A stretch of DNA of 64,000 bases, taken from NCBI GenBank assembly GCA_048264105.1, contig JBLXDJ010000003.1:248001-312000 (forward strand). The letters run 5' to 3'. This stretch comes from Oceanospirillum sp048264105. GTDB lineage: Bacteria > Pseudomonadota > Gammaproteobacteria > Pseudomonadales > Halomonadaceae. A program made the translations under genes and the position numbers. Within the stretch, counting starts at the first letter, position 1; each line of letters starts with the position of its first letter. Below, one piece after another: positions 45,665 to 54,458 of this stretch. Under the pieces are notes generated by a model. That model was not told the DNA's origin. It worked only from the letters and a program-made list of their open reading frames with translations, and made no database searches.

Positions 45665-46969
45665 TCAGATAATCTGGTAGGCCTTCATCTGTTGAATCAG
45701 GGTCGCGATCACCACCTTCAGCACCACAATAACAGGGATCGCAAACAGCATACCGGTGAAGCCCAACAGAATAGAGCCCCCCATCACCCCGATGATCACC
45801 ACCAGCGGATGCAGGCTGACCGCATTGCCCAAAACCACCGGCTGATAAACCGCATTATCTAAAAGCTGAGTAATACCAACGACCACCAACACCCAGATAA
45901 ACATGCTGTCAGCGGTGATGAAACTTAAAAGCGGCGTGTACTCCTCAACCACCAACCCGTAGATCAGGCCGATCAAGAGACCGATACCGGGGCCGAGGAA
46001 AGGGATCGCATTGGCAAGGCCTGCCAGGGTGCCGATAACAAAAGCCCACTTGGCACCAAAGCCGATCACAAACAGCCCCACCATCAGGGTAAAGCCCACC
46101 AGTGTACATTCCAGAAAGGTGCCCCGCAGATAGCGCCCCAAAGCATCATCCACATTGTGGATCACCGTCAGCACCATCTCGAAATAGCGATTGGGAACCA
46201 GCAGCACCAGACTGCGCTTGATCTCTCCCTCATCCAGCAGAAGAAACAGAAAGACAAAGGGTGCGGCCATCCAGAGTGAGATCACACCACCAATCGCGGC
46301 CAGTAAGCCGCTGTTGGAACTGGCTGACGTTTCATCTTGTTTATCGGCCACTGTAACCTGAGTGCTCTGCTCCTCCGACTCTTCAATCGCGTGCAGGGCA
46401 TCGTTCTTTTTATGCTGCTCGATATTGGCCAGAAAATAACGGTAATACTTCTGATCAAAACGATCCGCGCCAAAGCGATTGCGATAATACTCTTCAAACT
46501 GCTGACGTTCTGTCGGCGGCAGCATCAGCCAGCGATTAATCTGTTGCCAGAAGGGTTCGATCTCACTGCCCACCAGACTGTAAACCAGATTGCCTTTGCC
46601 GCTGTCATCCACCTGCATCAGCTGCTGGTACTTCTCGTTCAGCTTAAATTGAATACGGACCCTCAACTCCAGTTTGCCCTGCTCATCAGGAATGGCATCC
46701 CGGATCTGACCGGAAACCAGGCTGATAATCAGAAAAAAACCGGTAAACAGCAGCAAAATGGCGGCTGCCTTGGGGACACCGTAACGGCGCATACGCGCCA
46801 ACAGAGGATGACAAAGGTAGGCCGCCAGCGCACCGACAATAGCGGGCAGAATCAGATCCCGCAGCGCCCAGACCAGAAGGGCAAAAACCGAGAAGCCGAG
46901 AAAGGTCGCCATCAGGAAAAAAAGCTTACGGCGTTTGGCTCGTGAGAGCGCGTCGTACTCAAGATTCAT
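45665..46969 (-). CDS. AI-2E-family permease (PerM-like)
   Basis: 434 residues from ATG 46969, with GAGG nine bases ahead; a TTG three codons earlier is less likely. About eight membrane helices with the C-terminal family pattern (LANAIPFLGPGIGLLIGLIY, ITQLLDNAVYQPVVLG, LHPLVVIIGVMGGSILLG). A long hydrophilic segment (residues about 100-215) is inserted between helices three and four, as in PerM proteins. The family covers AI-2 exporters and sodium/proton antiporters, so the substrate is open. Cotranscribed with the upstream cyclic-nucleotide-binding protein (11 bp gap). Confidence 0.88.
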   Translation of the reverse strand: MNLEYDALSRAKRRKLFFLMATFLGFSVFALLVWALRDLILPAIVGALAAYLCHPLLARMRRYGVPKAAAILLLFTGFFLIISLVSGQIRDAIPDEQGKLELRVRIQFKLNEKYQQLMQVDDSGKGNLVYSLVGSEIEPFWQQINRWLMLPPTERQQFEEYYRNRFGADRFDQKYYRYFLANIEQHKKNDALHAIEESEEQSTQVTVADKQDETSASSNSGLLAAIGGVISLWMAAPFVFLFLLLDEGEIKRSLVLLVPNRYFEMVLTVIHNVDDALGRYLRGTFLECTLVGFTLMVGLFVIGFGAKWAFVIGTLAGLANAIPFLGPGIGLLIGLIYGLVVEEYTPLLSFITADSMFIWVLVVVGITQLLDNAVYQPVVLGNAVSLHPLVVIIGVMGGSILLGFTGMLFAIPVIVVLKVVIATLIQQMKAYQII

Positions 46970-46980
46970 AAAGACCAACC

Positions 46981-47517
46981 TCAGGATTCATAGTGGCCTA
47001 CCGTCTGGCGCAGATCAGAGAGCTGCTGGTTGGTCACTTTAAGACGCTGACCGATTATCTGCGCCAGCTCTTTCAGCACCTTACTGCCGATGGTGGCTTC
47101 TTTTTCGATCAGCTTGTTGAAGTCAGAACGGAAGAAAGCGATCGCCTGAGCATCTTCCGCCGCTACGGCCGAGGCGGAGCGTGGCGAATCATCCAGCAGC
47201 GCCAATTCACCCATAAAAGTGCCGGGGCCAAGGGAGGCGAGCAACAGATCTGATGAGCCCTCCTGAGGAATAACAATATCCACTTTACCGGACTTAATCA
47301 CAAACATGGCAGCACCGGGATGCCCCATCTGGAACAGGCGTTCGCCATGGGCGTAATCCCGCTGATGGGCGATACGTGCCACACGTTTCAGCTCGCGCCG
47401 GGTTAGCTCGGAAAAGAGAGGAACCTGAGACAAAACCGTCAGCAGATCCTGTTGAGCCGGATCCTGATCTTTATGAAAAATATTATCCCAGAAGGCATTT
47501 AATCTGTTCTTGTCCAA
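46981..47517 (-). CDS. Cyclic-nucleotide-binding domain protein
   Basis: 178 residues from a TTG start with AAGGGG ahead; no in-frame ATG lies near, so TTG is accepted. Crp-like binding barrel at about 35-150: VPLFSELTRRELKRVARIAH, ERLFQMGHPGAAMFVIKSG, GTFMGELALLDDSPRSASAV. In the phosphate-binding cassette the Glu and Arg are present, so cAMP or cGMP binding is plausible. No DNA-binding domain. It forms an operon with an AI-2E-family permease, suggesting it regulates that protein or a linked process. Confidence 0.88.
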   Translation of the reverse strand: MDKNRLNAFWDNIFHKDQDPAQQDLLTVLSQVPLFSELTRRELKRVARIAHQRDYAHGERLFQMGHPGAAMFVIKSGKVDIVIPQEGSSDLLLASLGPGTFMGELALLDDSPRSASAVAAEDAQAIAFFRSDFNKLIEKEATIGSKVLKELAQIIGQRLKVTNQQLSDLRQTVGHYES

Positions 47518-47777
47518 GCCATTCCCCTTCGCTTTTTTTGTCCCTGTGCAAGCTTATCCAAAACATCTAACCAATGCGAAACTTTATACTTAAAGCCCAT
47601 GAGAACAGGGCTTAGAGACTATTTCAGCTCTCTGTTTTGCCCTGCACAATGTATAATGCCCGCGCCCTAAATCGGAAGTGACTTAGAACAACGCCAATAA
47701 AAATAAAAAAAGTCTAAGCCTTTCAATAAATTACAAATAAAAACCGATTAACAATCCCAACTGCAAAGGACCTCCTC

Positions 47778-49292
47778 ATGGCCCAGACCATAACCCAAGG
47801 CTTTTTGCGTAATTTTCTTGGTAATTCCCCTATGTGGTACAAGAAAGTTATTCTCGCCTTTCTGATTATTAACCCCATTATTTACATGACTCCCGGCCTC
47901 GGGCCCTTCGTCACCGGCTGGCTTCTGATCGTTGAATTTATTTTCACTTTGGCAATGGCCCTCAAATGCTACCCACTGCAACCCGGTGGTTTGCTGGCAA
48001 TTGAGGCGATTGTCATAGGTCTGGCCTCCCCTCAAACGGTAATGCACGAAATAGAAGCCAACCTTGAAGTGATTCTACTGCTGGTCTTTATGGTGGCGGG
48101 TATCTACTTTATGAAACAGCTGCTGCTGTTTGCCTTCACCAAGATCCTGCTGGGAGTGCGGTCAAAACCCCTGCTCTCACTGTTGTTCAGCATTACTGCA
48201 GCAATCTTGTCGGCTTTCCTTGATGCTCTGACCGTGACTGCCGTTGTGATCAGTATCGGCGTGGGTTTCTACTCGGTGTATCACAAGGTTGCTTCCGGCA
48301 AACAGTTCCACAGCGACAGCCATGATCACGGTAATGATGGCTCGCTGGCAGAACAGCACCATAACGACCTGGAACAGTTCCGCGCCTTTCTGCGTAGCCT
48401 GCTGATGCATGCTGCTGTTGGTACGGCACTGGGTGGTGTTTGTACGCTGGTGGGCGAGCCGCAAAACCTGCTGATCGCCAAAGTGGCAGGCTGGAATTTT
48501 GTTGAGTTCTTCACCCGTATGGCGCCGGTTACCATGCCGGTTCTGGTGGTCGGCCTGATCACCTGTCTGGTGCTGGAGAAGACCAAAACCTTCGGTTACG
48601 GCATCGAACTGCCGGACTCTGTGCGTCAAATTCTGGAAGACTTTGATAAGCACCAGACCGAAAAACGTACCGGTAAAGATAAAGCCGCGCTGATCGTTCA
48701 GGCGATTACCGCATCCTTCCTGATTTTTGCGCTGGCTTTCCATATCGCAGAAGTTGGTCTGATTGGCCTTGCGATTATCGTGATTCAGACCGCCTTTAAC
48801 GGCATTACCGAAGAGCATCAGATCGGTCACGCCTTTGAAGAAGCCCTGCCTTTTACCTCCCTGCTGGTGGTTTTCTTCTCGGTTGTCGCAGTGATCCACG
48901 AGCAGCATCTGTTCCAGCCATTTATCCATATGGTGCTGAGTCTGGAAACCAGCCAGCAACCGGCGATGCTCTTTATCGCTAACGGCGTGCTTTCCGCCAT
49001 CAGTGATAACGTATTTGTGGCAACGGTTTATATCTCTGAGATTAAAGCCGCTCTGGATGCCGGAGATATCACCCGTGAGCACTTCGATATTCTGGCGGTG
49101 GCAGTGAATACCGGTACTAACCTGCCAAGTGTGGCGACGCCAAACGGTCAGGCCGCATTCCTCTTCCTGCTGACCTCAGCCATTGCGCCTCTGATCCGCC
49201 TTTCCTATGGCCGCATGGTGATCATGGCGCTGCCTTACACCATCGTGATGTCCGCCATGGGCTTGTATGCCGTTGTTTACTGGGTACATTAA
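47778..49292 (+). CDS. nhaB: Sodium/proton antiporter NhaB
   Basis: 504 residues (E. coli 513), about 12 membrane helices. Recognisable NhaB segments: FLRNFLGNSPMWYKKVILAF, PLQPGGLLAIEAIVIGLASP, AFLDALTVTAVVISIGVGFY, LGGVCTLVGEPQNLLIAKVA and NTGTNLPSVATPNGQAAFLF. It exports Na+ in exchange for H+, fitting a marine organism. AAAGGA lies ahead of the start. A -10-like TATAAT is at 47652-47657, without a clear -35. Confidence 0.96.
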   Translation: MAQTITQGFLRNFLGNSPMWYKKVILAFLIINPIIYMTPGLGPFVTGWLLIVEFIFTLAMALKCYPLQPGGLLAIEAIVIGLASPQTVMHEIEANLEVILLLVFMVAGIYFMKQLLLFAFTKILLGVRSKPLLSLLFSITAAILSAFLDALTVTAVVISIGVGFYSVYHKVASGKQFHSDSHDHGNDGSLAEQHHNDLEQFRAFLRSLLMHAAVGTALGGVCTLVGEPQNLLIAKVAGWNFVEFFTRMAPVTMPVLVVGLITCLVLEKTKTFGYGIELPDSVRQILEDFDKHQTEKRTGKDKAALIVQAITASFLIFALAFHIAEVGLIGLAIIVIQTAFNGITEEHQIGHAFEEALPFTSLLVVFFSVVAVIHEQHLFQPFIHMVLSLETSQQPAMLFIANGVLSAISDNVFVATVYISEIKAALDAGDITREHFDILAVAVNTGTNLPSVATPNGQAAFLFLLTSAIAPLIRLSYGRMVIMALPYTIVMSAMGLYAVVYWVH

Positions 49293-49348
49293 AAACCCGG
49301 TAAAAGACAATAACGCAGGCAGACCTTCGGGCTTGCTTGCGTTCCAAT

Positions 49349-49388
49349 AAAAAACGCTGCCGTTTTTGTAACGGCCGCGTTTTTTATT
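49349..49388 (+). terminator. Intrinsic terminator after nhaB
   Basis: AAAAAACGC / GCGTTTTTT outer stem with CCGTT / AACGG inside, followed by T-rich sequence. The rest of the 361 bp to the next gene is AT-rich and shows only a weak FNR-like site at 49519-49532. Confidence 0.85.
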
Positions 49389-49653
49389 TTCTGCTTATAA
49401 ATCAAAGCCTAGCAATTCAGCCCCCGTTCTATCTCCCGGCTTCCCTGCCCCGCTCTTACATTTCAACCTTAGTCTTACCCTTGCCTCATTCAAACGTATG
49501 TTTTAAATTCGTTAACCCTTGATCGGGGTCAGGTCAGAAACGCTTATCTTTGACCTTAGCTTTTGCAGGAAGCCCTGACAGCCACCGGATCAAAACAGAT
49601 ACAACCAAAACTGAAACAACCGAACCAAAAACAACAATAAAACCGGAGCCGCC

Positions 49654-51129
49654 ATGACACTTTCTCAGCTTACCGAAAGCTTTATACCGGATAGTCTGCG
49701 ACAGGATCAGGATCGACTGATTCATGCCCGAACCGTTGTCACCGTTGCCCTGCTGGCCGGGGTTATCGCGCCGGTATTCGCCATCAGCTACTTCAAGAAC
49801 CACCATCCGGCCATGGGCTGGGGCATCCTCTTTGGTAGTGCAGGTCTGCTGTTAGGCCCGATTATGCTACGCATTACCGCACAGGAGCGCTGGGTGGCCG
49901 AAGGCGTCATCAGCTGTATGTATGCCATGGTGGTCTGGATGCTTTATGTGAACGGCGGGGTCATGTCGAGCAGTGCGCCCTGGATGGCCTCCATTCCCTT
50001 TGCCGCGATCTTCATCGCCGGACGCGGATCCGGTTATTTCTGGTCTGTAGTCAGCCTTGGCACCATTGCCGCGTTTCTGTTTATCCATCAGACAGGAACT
50101 CCGCTGCCGGAATCCCCTATTCCTGAGAGCCTGATACCGACCCAACAGGCCAAATCCCTGATCGGCATGAGTCTGATTGTGATTGTGCTGGCTCTGGCCT
50201 TCGATAAGGCCAAATCACAGGGCTTTGCTCAGCTGGAAACCGCCCGCAAGGCCAGCGAACAAAGCGAGCAGCGCATCGCTGAGATTCTGGCTCAGGTCAC
50301 CTCATCGGTGCATCAGGCTGAAAATGTCAGTCGGGATGTCACCTCAAGCGCTCAACGTATCGCCCAAACCATGCAGCAACAGAATCAGGCCGTTGGCAGC
50401 ATGGTGGATGAAGCCGACAAGATCGTGACCGATGTTTGTCAGCAGGCCAGCGATGCCGAGATTGCCGCCACTACCGCCAAGAAAACCGGCTCTGAAGCGA
50501 CCGAGGGCGGCACCGTGATGAACGATGCGGTCAGCAAGCTGAACCGTGCGACCGAAGTGATTATGACCGCCGCCGAGCGACTGGAAACTCTGGAACAGAG
50601 CAGCAACGAGGTGAACTCTATCGTGGTGATGATTCACGATATCGCCGAGCAAACCAACCTGCTGGCACTGAATGCTGCCATTGAGGCCGCTCGCGCCGGC
50701 GAACAGGGCCGTGGCTTCGCCGTGGTGGCCGATGAGGTTCGGGGTCTGGCAGAACGCACCCGAAATGCGACACAGGATATCAGCGGAAAAATCCGCCTGA
50801 TTGTCGATGGTACGGAATCCGCTGTCGCCGCGATGCGTGAAGGTAGTGAAGAGGTCCAGTCCGGCCAGAGCCATGCTCAGGCGGCACAACAGCAGATCCA
50901 GGCGATCATTCAGGATACCTGCCAGCTGGGACAGCAGATGCAGCAACTGGCATCAACCGGCCAACAGCAACAAACGACCTTCACCCATTATGCGGAGGAG
51001 ATCCGCACCATCGGCCAACAGGTGTTACAACTGGCGGATGAGACACAACAAATTCAGAGTAATATCGAGCAACTCGACCAGATTATGGGTGAGCTAAGTC
51101 AGTCGGTCAGAGAGTTTGAGAAGGTGTAG
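49654..51129 (+). CDS. Methyl-accepting chemotaxis-type protein with membrane-embedded N-terminus
   Basis: 491 residues. About six membrane helices fill residues 29-190, with very short loops and no periplasmic ligand domain; then a coiled-coil signalling domain without a recognisable HAMP. The hairpin tip is standard (IAEQTNLLALNAAIEAARAG, GFAVVADEVRGLAERTRNAT). Sensors of this form may respond to membrane state, redox or a hydrophobic ligand. GGAG precedes the ATG. Confidence 0.9.
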   Translation: MTLSQLTESFIPDSLRQDQDRLIHARTVVTVALLAGVIAPVFAISYFKNHHPAMGWGILFGSAGLLLGPIMLRITAQERWVAEGVISCMYAMVVWMLYVNGGVMSSSAPWMASIPFAAIFIAGRGSGYFWSVVSLGTIAAFLFIHQTGTPLPESPIPESLIPTQQAKSLIGMSLIVIVLALAFDKAKSQGFAQLETARKASEQSEQRIAEILAQVTSSVHQAENVSRDVTSSAQRIAQTMQQQNQAVGSMVDEADKIVTDVCQQASDAEIAATTAKKTGSEATEGGTVMNDAVSKLNRATEVIMTAAERLETLEQSSNEVNSIVVMIHDIAEQTNLLALNAAIEAARAGEQGRGFAVVADEVRGLAERTRNATQDISGKIRLIVDGTESAVAAMREGSEEVQSGQSHAQAAQQQIQAIIQDTCQLGQQMQQLASTGQQQQTTFTHYAEEIRTIGQQVLQLADETQQIQSNIEQLDQIMGELSQSVREFEKV

Positions 51130-51202
51130 ACGTTTTTAGCGCTGATGAAGATCCGGATTGGTGTTAAATTGATTGTTTAGACACCAAACAGATACCTCAT
51201 TA

Positions 51203-52861
51203 ATGACAAAGCGTTATCGTCTACTTTTTTTAGGCTTACCGGCCATCCTGCTTACTGCGTGCGGGGAATCAAGCAACAGTAGCACCTCATCTGATATGTG
51301 CTGGAGCGTTAGTCAGTCATTAACATCCAGCACCGGCTCGGGTACAGATCCGTTATTGGCGGATCAATGGCACTTGGTTAATACAGGGCAAACGGCATAC
51401 AGCAGTAGCGGCGGAACGGCTGGAGAAGATATTGATTTGCCCGGTTCCGTCTGGAGCGATGTCACCGGTCACGGTGTGACGGTCGCCGTACTGGATACCA
51501 GTATCGACTACAACCATCCGGATCTTTTCAACAATCTTAATACTCAAAAGTCCTGCCACTTTACCAACAGTTCATCGGCCGGCGACCATGCGACCTCAGT
51601 CGCCGGAATTATTGCAGCTGAAAAAGATAACGCTAAAGGCGGGGCTGGTGTCGCCCCGGATAGTACCGTTATCGGCCTGAATATTCTTAACAGCGACAAT
51701 ACCTATGCGAAATGGTCTGTTGCGCTGGGGAACGCTGCAGAGAATGCAGCCTCCGCTGCTGTCTTTAATCAGAGCTTTGGTTACTCAAAACTAGGCGGTC
51801 TCTTTTCCTACGATTCTACCTTTCACAGCTATTACCTGAACGGTGTCACGGCATTGCGTAATGGTAAAGGAGCCCTCTACTTCAAAGCCGCAGGGAATTA
51901 CTACACCGATTATGGCAGTGTTTGCACTGACCCCGCTGTAAACGCCAATAGTAACGGGCTTCCCTGTCAGAATGCCAATATGGATCCGGATAACAACATC
52001 CCCTTTAATATGGTCATTTCTGCGGTTAACGCTTCGGGTACTTCCTCCAGTTATTCATCAACGGGCTCATCAGTCATTTTCTCGGCCCCCGGGGGGGAAT
52101 ATGGCACCGACAGTCCGGCAATCATTACTCCGGATGACCTGAACAATAGCTCCAGCGTAAACGGTCATTACGGATACACAGCTAAATTTAACGGTACGTC
52201 TTCAGCGACGCCAATGGCCTCCGGTGTTGCCGCACTTATTCTAGAAAAGAATCCAAATCTTGGCTGGCGGGATGTAAGACATATTATGTTAACAACAGCA
52301 GATCAGATTGATGCATCCAGAGCTTCATCCTCACTAAACCTGAGCAACGGCACTCTTACTACGGAACCGGGATGGCAAACCAATAGCGCAGGCAACAAGT
52401 ATCATAACTGGTACGGCTTTGGCCGGATAAATGCCAATTCAGCAGTCTCTGCGGTAGGCAGTTACGGCAGTAATCTCCCTGCACAACAAACTAAGTACCA
52501 AACCTCTGGCACACTCAATCAAGCTATTCCTGACAACAGTAACACTGGAACCAGCCACATCCTCTCCGTGTCAGAGGCTGAAAAGTTAACAGTGGAGTCT
52601 GTACAGATAAAACTGATGCTTTCTCACCAGTATCTGTCAGATCTACAAATTCAACTAACCTCGCCAAGCGGTATGAAGAGTGTCCTGATGACACCAAGAA
52701 ATGGCATGGGCACCAGCATAAGTAATAAAGAAATGGTGCTGCTCAGTCAGGCCTTCTATGGTGAAAACTCTCTGGGAGACTGGAAGCTCGAAGTGTTTGA
52801 TACAAATGATGGAGACACCGGCACACTCCACAGTTGGTCAATGACCATCTACGGACACTAA
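51203..52861 (+). CDS. Kexin-like subtilase lipoprotein with P-domain
   Basis: 552 residues from ATG 51203. Lipoprotein signal (LLTAC, Cys20). The catalytic domain starts at about 48 (TDPLLADQWHLVNTGQTAYS) with no propeptide before it. Triad: Asp98 (VTVAVLDTSIDYNHPDL), His129 (AGDHATSVAGIIAAE), Ser333 (FNGTSSATPMASGVAAL), plus oxyanion Asn232 (AAGN). The DH pair and the C-terminal P-domain (about 440-552, LQIQLTSPSGMKSVLMTPRN ... GDWKLEVFDTNDGDTGTLHS) place it in the S8B kexin/furin group. The Gly usual after the catalytic His is Ala. The next gene encodes a separate propeptide-like protein. Confidence 0.9.
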   Translation: MTKRYRLLFLGLPAILLTACGESSNSSTSSDMCWSVSQSLTSSTGSGTDPLLADQWHLVNTGQTAYSSSGGTAGEDIDLPGSVWSDVTGHGVTVAVLDTSIDYNHPDLFNNLNTQKSCHFTNSSSAGDHATSVAGIIAAEKDNAKGGAGVAPDSTVIGLNILNSDNTYAKWSVALGNAAENAASAAVFNQSFGYSKLGGLFSYDSTFHSYYLNGVTALRNGKGALYFKAAGNYYTDYGSVCTDPAVNANSNGLPCQNANMDPDNNIPFNMVISAVNASGTSSSYSSTGSSVIFSAPGGEYGTDSPAIITPDDLNNSSSVNGHYGYTAKFNGTSSATPMASGVAALILEKNPNLGWRDVRHIMLTTADQIDASRASSSLNLSNGTLTTEPGWQTNSAGNKYHNWYGFGRINANSAVSAVGSYGSNLPAQQTKYQTSGTLNQAIPDNSNTGTSHILSVSEAEKLTVESVQIKLMLSHQYLSDLQIQLTSPSGMKSVLMTPRNGMGTSISNKEMVLLSQAFYGENSLGDWKLEVFDTNDGDTGTLHSWSMTIYGH

Positions 52862-52900
52862 GTTTACACAGCTCATTTTCACGAACACAGGATAGCAACG

Positions 52901-53452
52901 ATGCGTTTATTAACTCTGATTCTCACCGGTCTGCTGGCTACGTTTTCGCTTTCGGCCTGTGCTTACGATGGCAAAAAACCGATGGCGTCACAGGATCAGC
53001 TGCCTGCTCACCTGAAAACCGGTCAGCAGATCCGTATTGAAAACAGTCACTATCTGATTCTGGATCAGGTTAAGGCCTATAACACCGAGAGTAAGTCGAA
53101 CCAGAGAGCCGTTCAGAGTAATAATGCCGAGATCGGCCGAAAAGGGAGTTACAGCATTCAGTCAAAAGCCATCGCTAATGCCGATAGCCGACCGGTTGTC
53201 TGGAATCAAAGCACGCAGCGCTTTGCGGTTCTTTTGGATGAGCTGGGCCTGGTACTGAACGACAACAGCACCGCAGAGGCCATCGCCCGCCAATATGATA
53301 TGACCCTGACGGTTCAGATTGAGCGTATGAACCGGGCTTACTTTCAGGTCGATGCCAATAAAATCCCCGATCTGATGCGCCAGCTACAACAGGACACCCG
53401 GGTAAAAACCGTGATGCCCAGCCTGCTGGAAAACAGCCGTCAACCGATGTGA
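52901..53452 (+). CDS. Lipoprotein with propeptide-like domain, probable chaperone/inhibitor of the adjacent protease
   Basis: 183 residues, lipobox LSAC (Cys20). The middle is polar and low in structure; residues 120-176 (AEAIARQYDMTLTVQIERMN, AYFQVDANKIPDLMRQLQQD, TRVKTVMPSLLEN) follow the strand-helix-strand pattern of subtilase I9 propeptides: a gene-order partner for a protease that has none of its own. It begins 39 bp after the protease stop (AGGA ahead), so they are cotranscribed. Known parallel: ORF2 downstream of the kexin-like protease ASP of Aeromonas sobria, an external chaperone. The fold assignment is by eye. Confidence 0.7.
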   Translation: MRLLTLILTGLLATFSLSACAYDGKKPMASQDQLPAHLKTGQQIRIENSHYLILDQVKAYNTESKSNQRAVQSNNAEIGRKGSYSIQSKAIANADSRPVVWNQSTQRFAVLLDELGLVLNDNSTAEAIARQYDMTLTVQIERMNRAYFQVDANKIPDLMRQLQQDTRVKTVMPSLLENSRQPM

Positions 53453-53470
53453 TACATCACGGCGGGTTAC

Positions 53471-54202
53471 TCAGGATTGGGAGGCTTTCCAGTCCTGAGC
53501 AGCCTGAAAGCGCGCTTTAAGATAGACCATTAACTCATCCAGGGCTTCTTCCGCAGCGGTGGCATCACTTTGCTCAATAGCCTGATAAAGTCGCTGATGC
53601 ACCGCCACCACATCCAAACGATCCCGGAAACGATACACCACCATATTGGTTACCGGCTGCATCGCCTCAATTACCGCATACATCAGAAACTGCAACATCG
53701 CATTCTGACAGGCATCCACCAGTGCACGGTGGAAGCGCACATCTGAGGCACAAAAATCCTCATCCGTCAGTGACTCCGATTGCTGCTGATCCAGTTCCTG
53801 TTGCAGCTGAGCTAACACGGACTTATCGGGATTCAGCGCCGCCAGCCGGACACAGGTTTTCTCCAGTTCATGACGTGCATCGGCAATTTCAGTCAGGCTG
53901 AACTGATCCATACTCGCCAGCAGGGTCGCCGAAGCTGTCAGGCTTTCACTGGCATCATCCAGAGAGGGGCGATTAACAAACGTACCGCCGGTCGGGCCAC
54001 GCCTGGAACGGATCAGGTTCTGGGCGGCAAGACGTTTCAGCGCCTCTCGAATGGTCGGCCGCGACACCTGATAGCGCGCCGCTAACTCATCTTCGGTCGG
54101 TAAACGATCATCAGCCTTGAGCTGGCCGGACAAAATCGCTTCACGCAGTTGCTCGGAGATCTGCTTAGCCAGACTTTGAGTCATCAGGGGTTGGATTTTC
54201 AC
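53471..54202 (-). CDS. GntR/FadR-family transcriptional regulator
   Basis: 243 residues. N-terminal winged helix (about 10-78): LREAILSGQLKADDRLPTED, VSRPTIREALKRLAAQNLI, RRGPTGGTFV. C-terminal FCD domain (about 95-230) with the helices carrying the metal/ligand residues (DVRFHRALVDACQN, VVAVHQRLYQAIE). It senses an organic acid or similar ligand. Its start faces the acuI gene; a perfect operator lies between, so it probably controls acuI and itself. Confidence 0.93.
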   Translation of the reverse strand: MKIQPLMTQSLAKQISEQLREAILSGQLKADDRLPTEDELAARYQVSRPTIREALKRLAAQNLIRSRRGPTGGTFVNRPSLDDASESLTASATLLASMDQFSLTEIADARHELEKTCVRLAALNPDKSVLAQLQQELDQQQSESLTDEDFCASDVRFHRALVDACQNAMLQFLMYAVIEAMQPVTNMVVYRFRDRLDVVAVHQRLYQAIEQSDATAAEEALDELMVYLKARFQAAQDWKASQS

Positions 54203-54322
54203 AACAAACCTCGGTGTAGAAACAGACCGGATACCAGAACAACCCGCCCGTATTAAAAAAAACGCATCAATGATGGATGCAGAATGCTGACGATATTAGC
54301 AGAACTCAACCCGTGACGCATC

Positions 54323-54353
54323 ATTCTCCTATTTGTTTGACAAATAGGAGAAT
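54323..54353. promoter_or_regulatory. Perfect palindromic operator with FadR-family core
   Basis: Arms ATTCTCCTATTTG and CAAATAGGAGAAT with a 5-bp centre. The middle TTGTTTGACAA (54333-54343) matches the FadR-subfamily consensus T-N-GT-N3-AC-N-A exactly. It lies 120 bp before the GntR start and 105 bp before acuI, in the divergent region. Confidence 0.85.
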
Positions 54354-54458
54354 TAACAATTAACCTGTCAGCAAGTGATCAGCAGATGTCTTTTATCGAC
54401 TATCCTGCAAACTAACCCAACAACCTTAATTTCACGATCTAACAAAGGTATGTCACCG

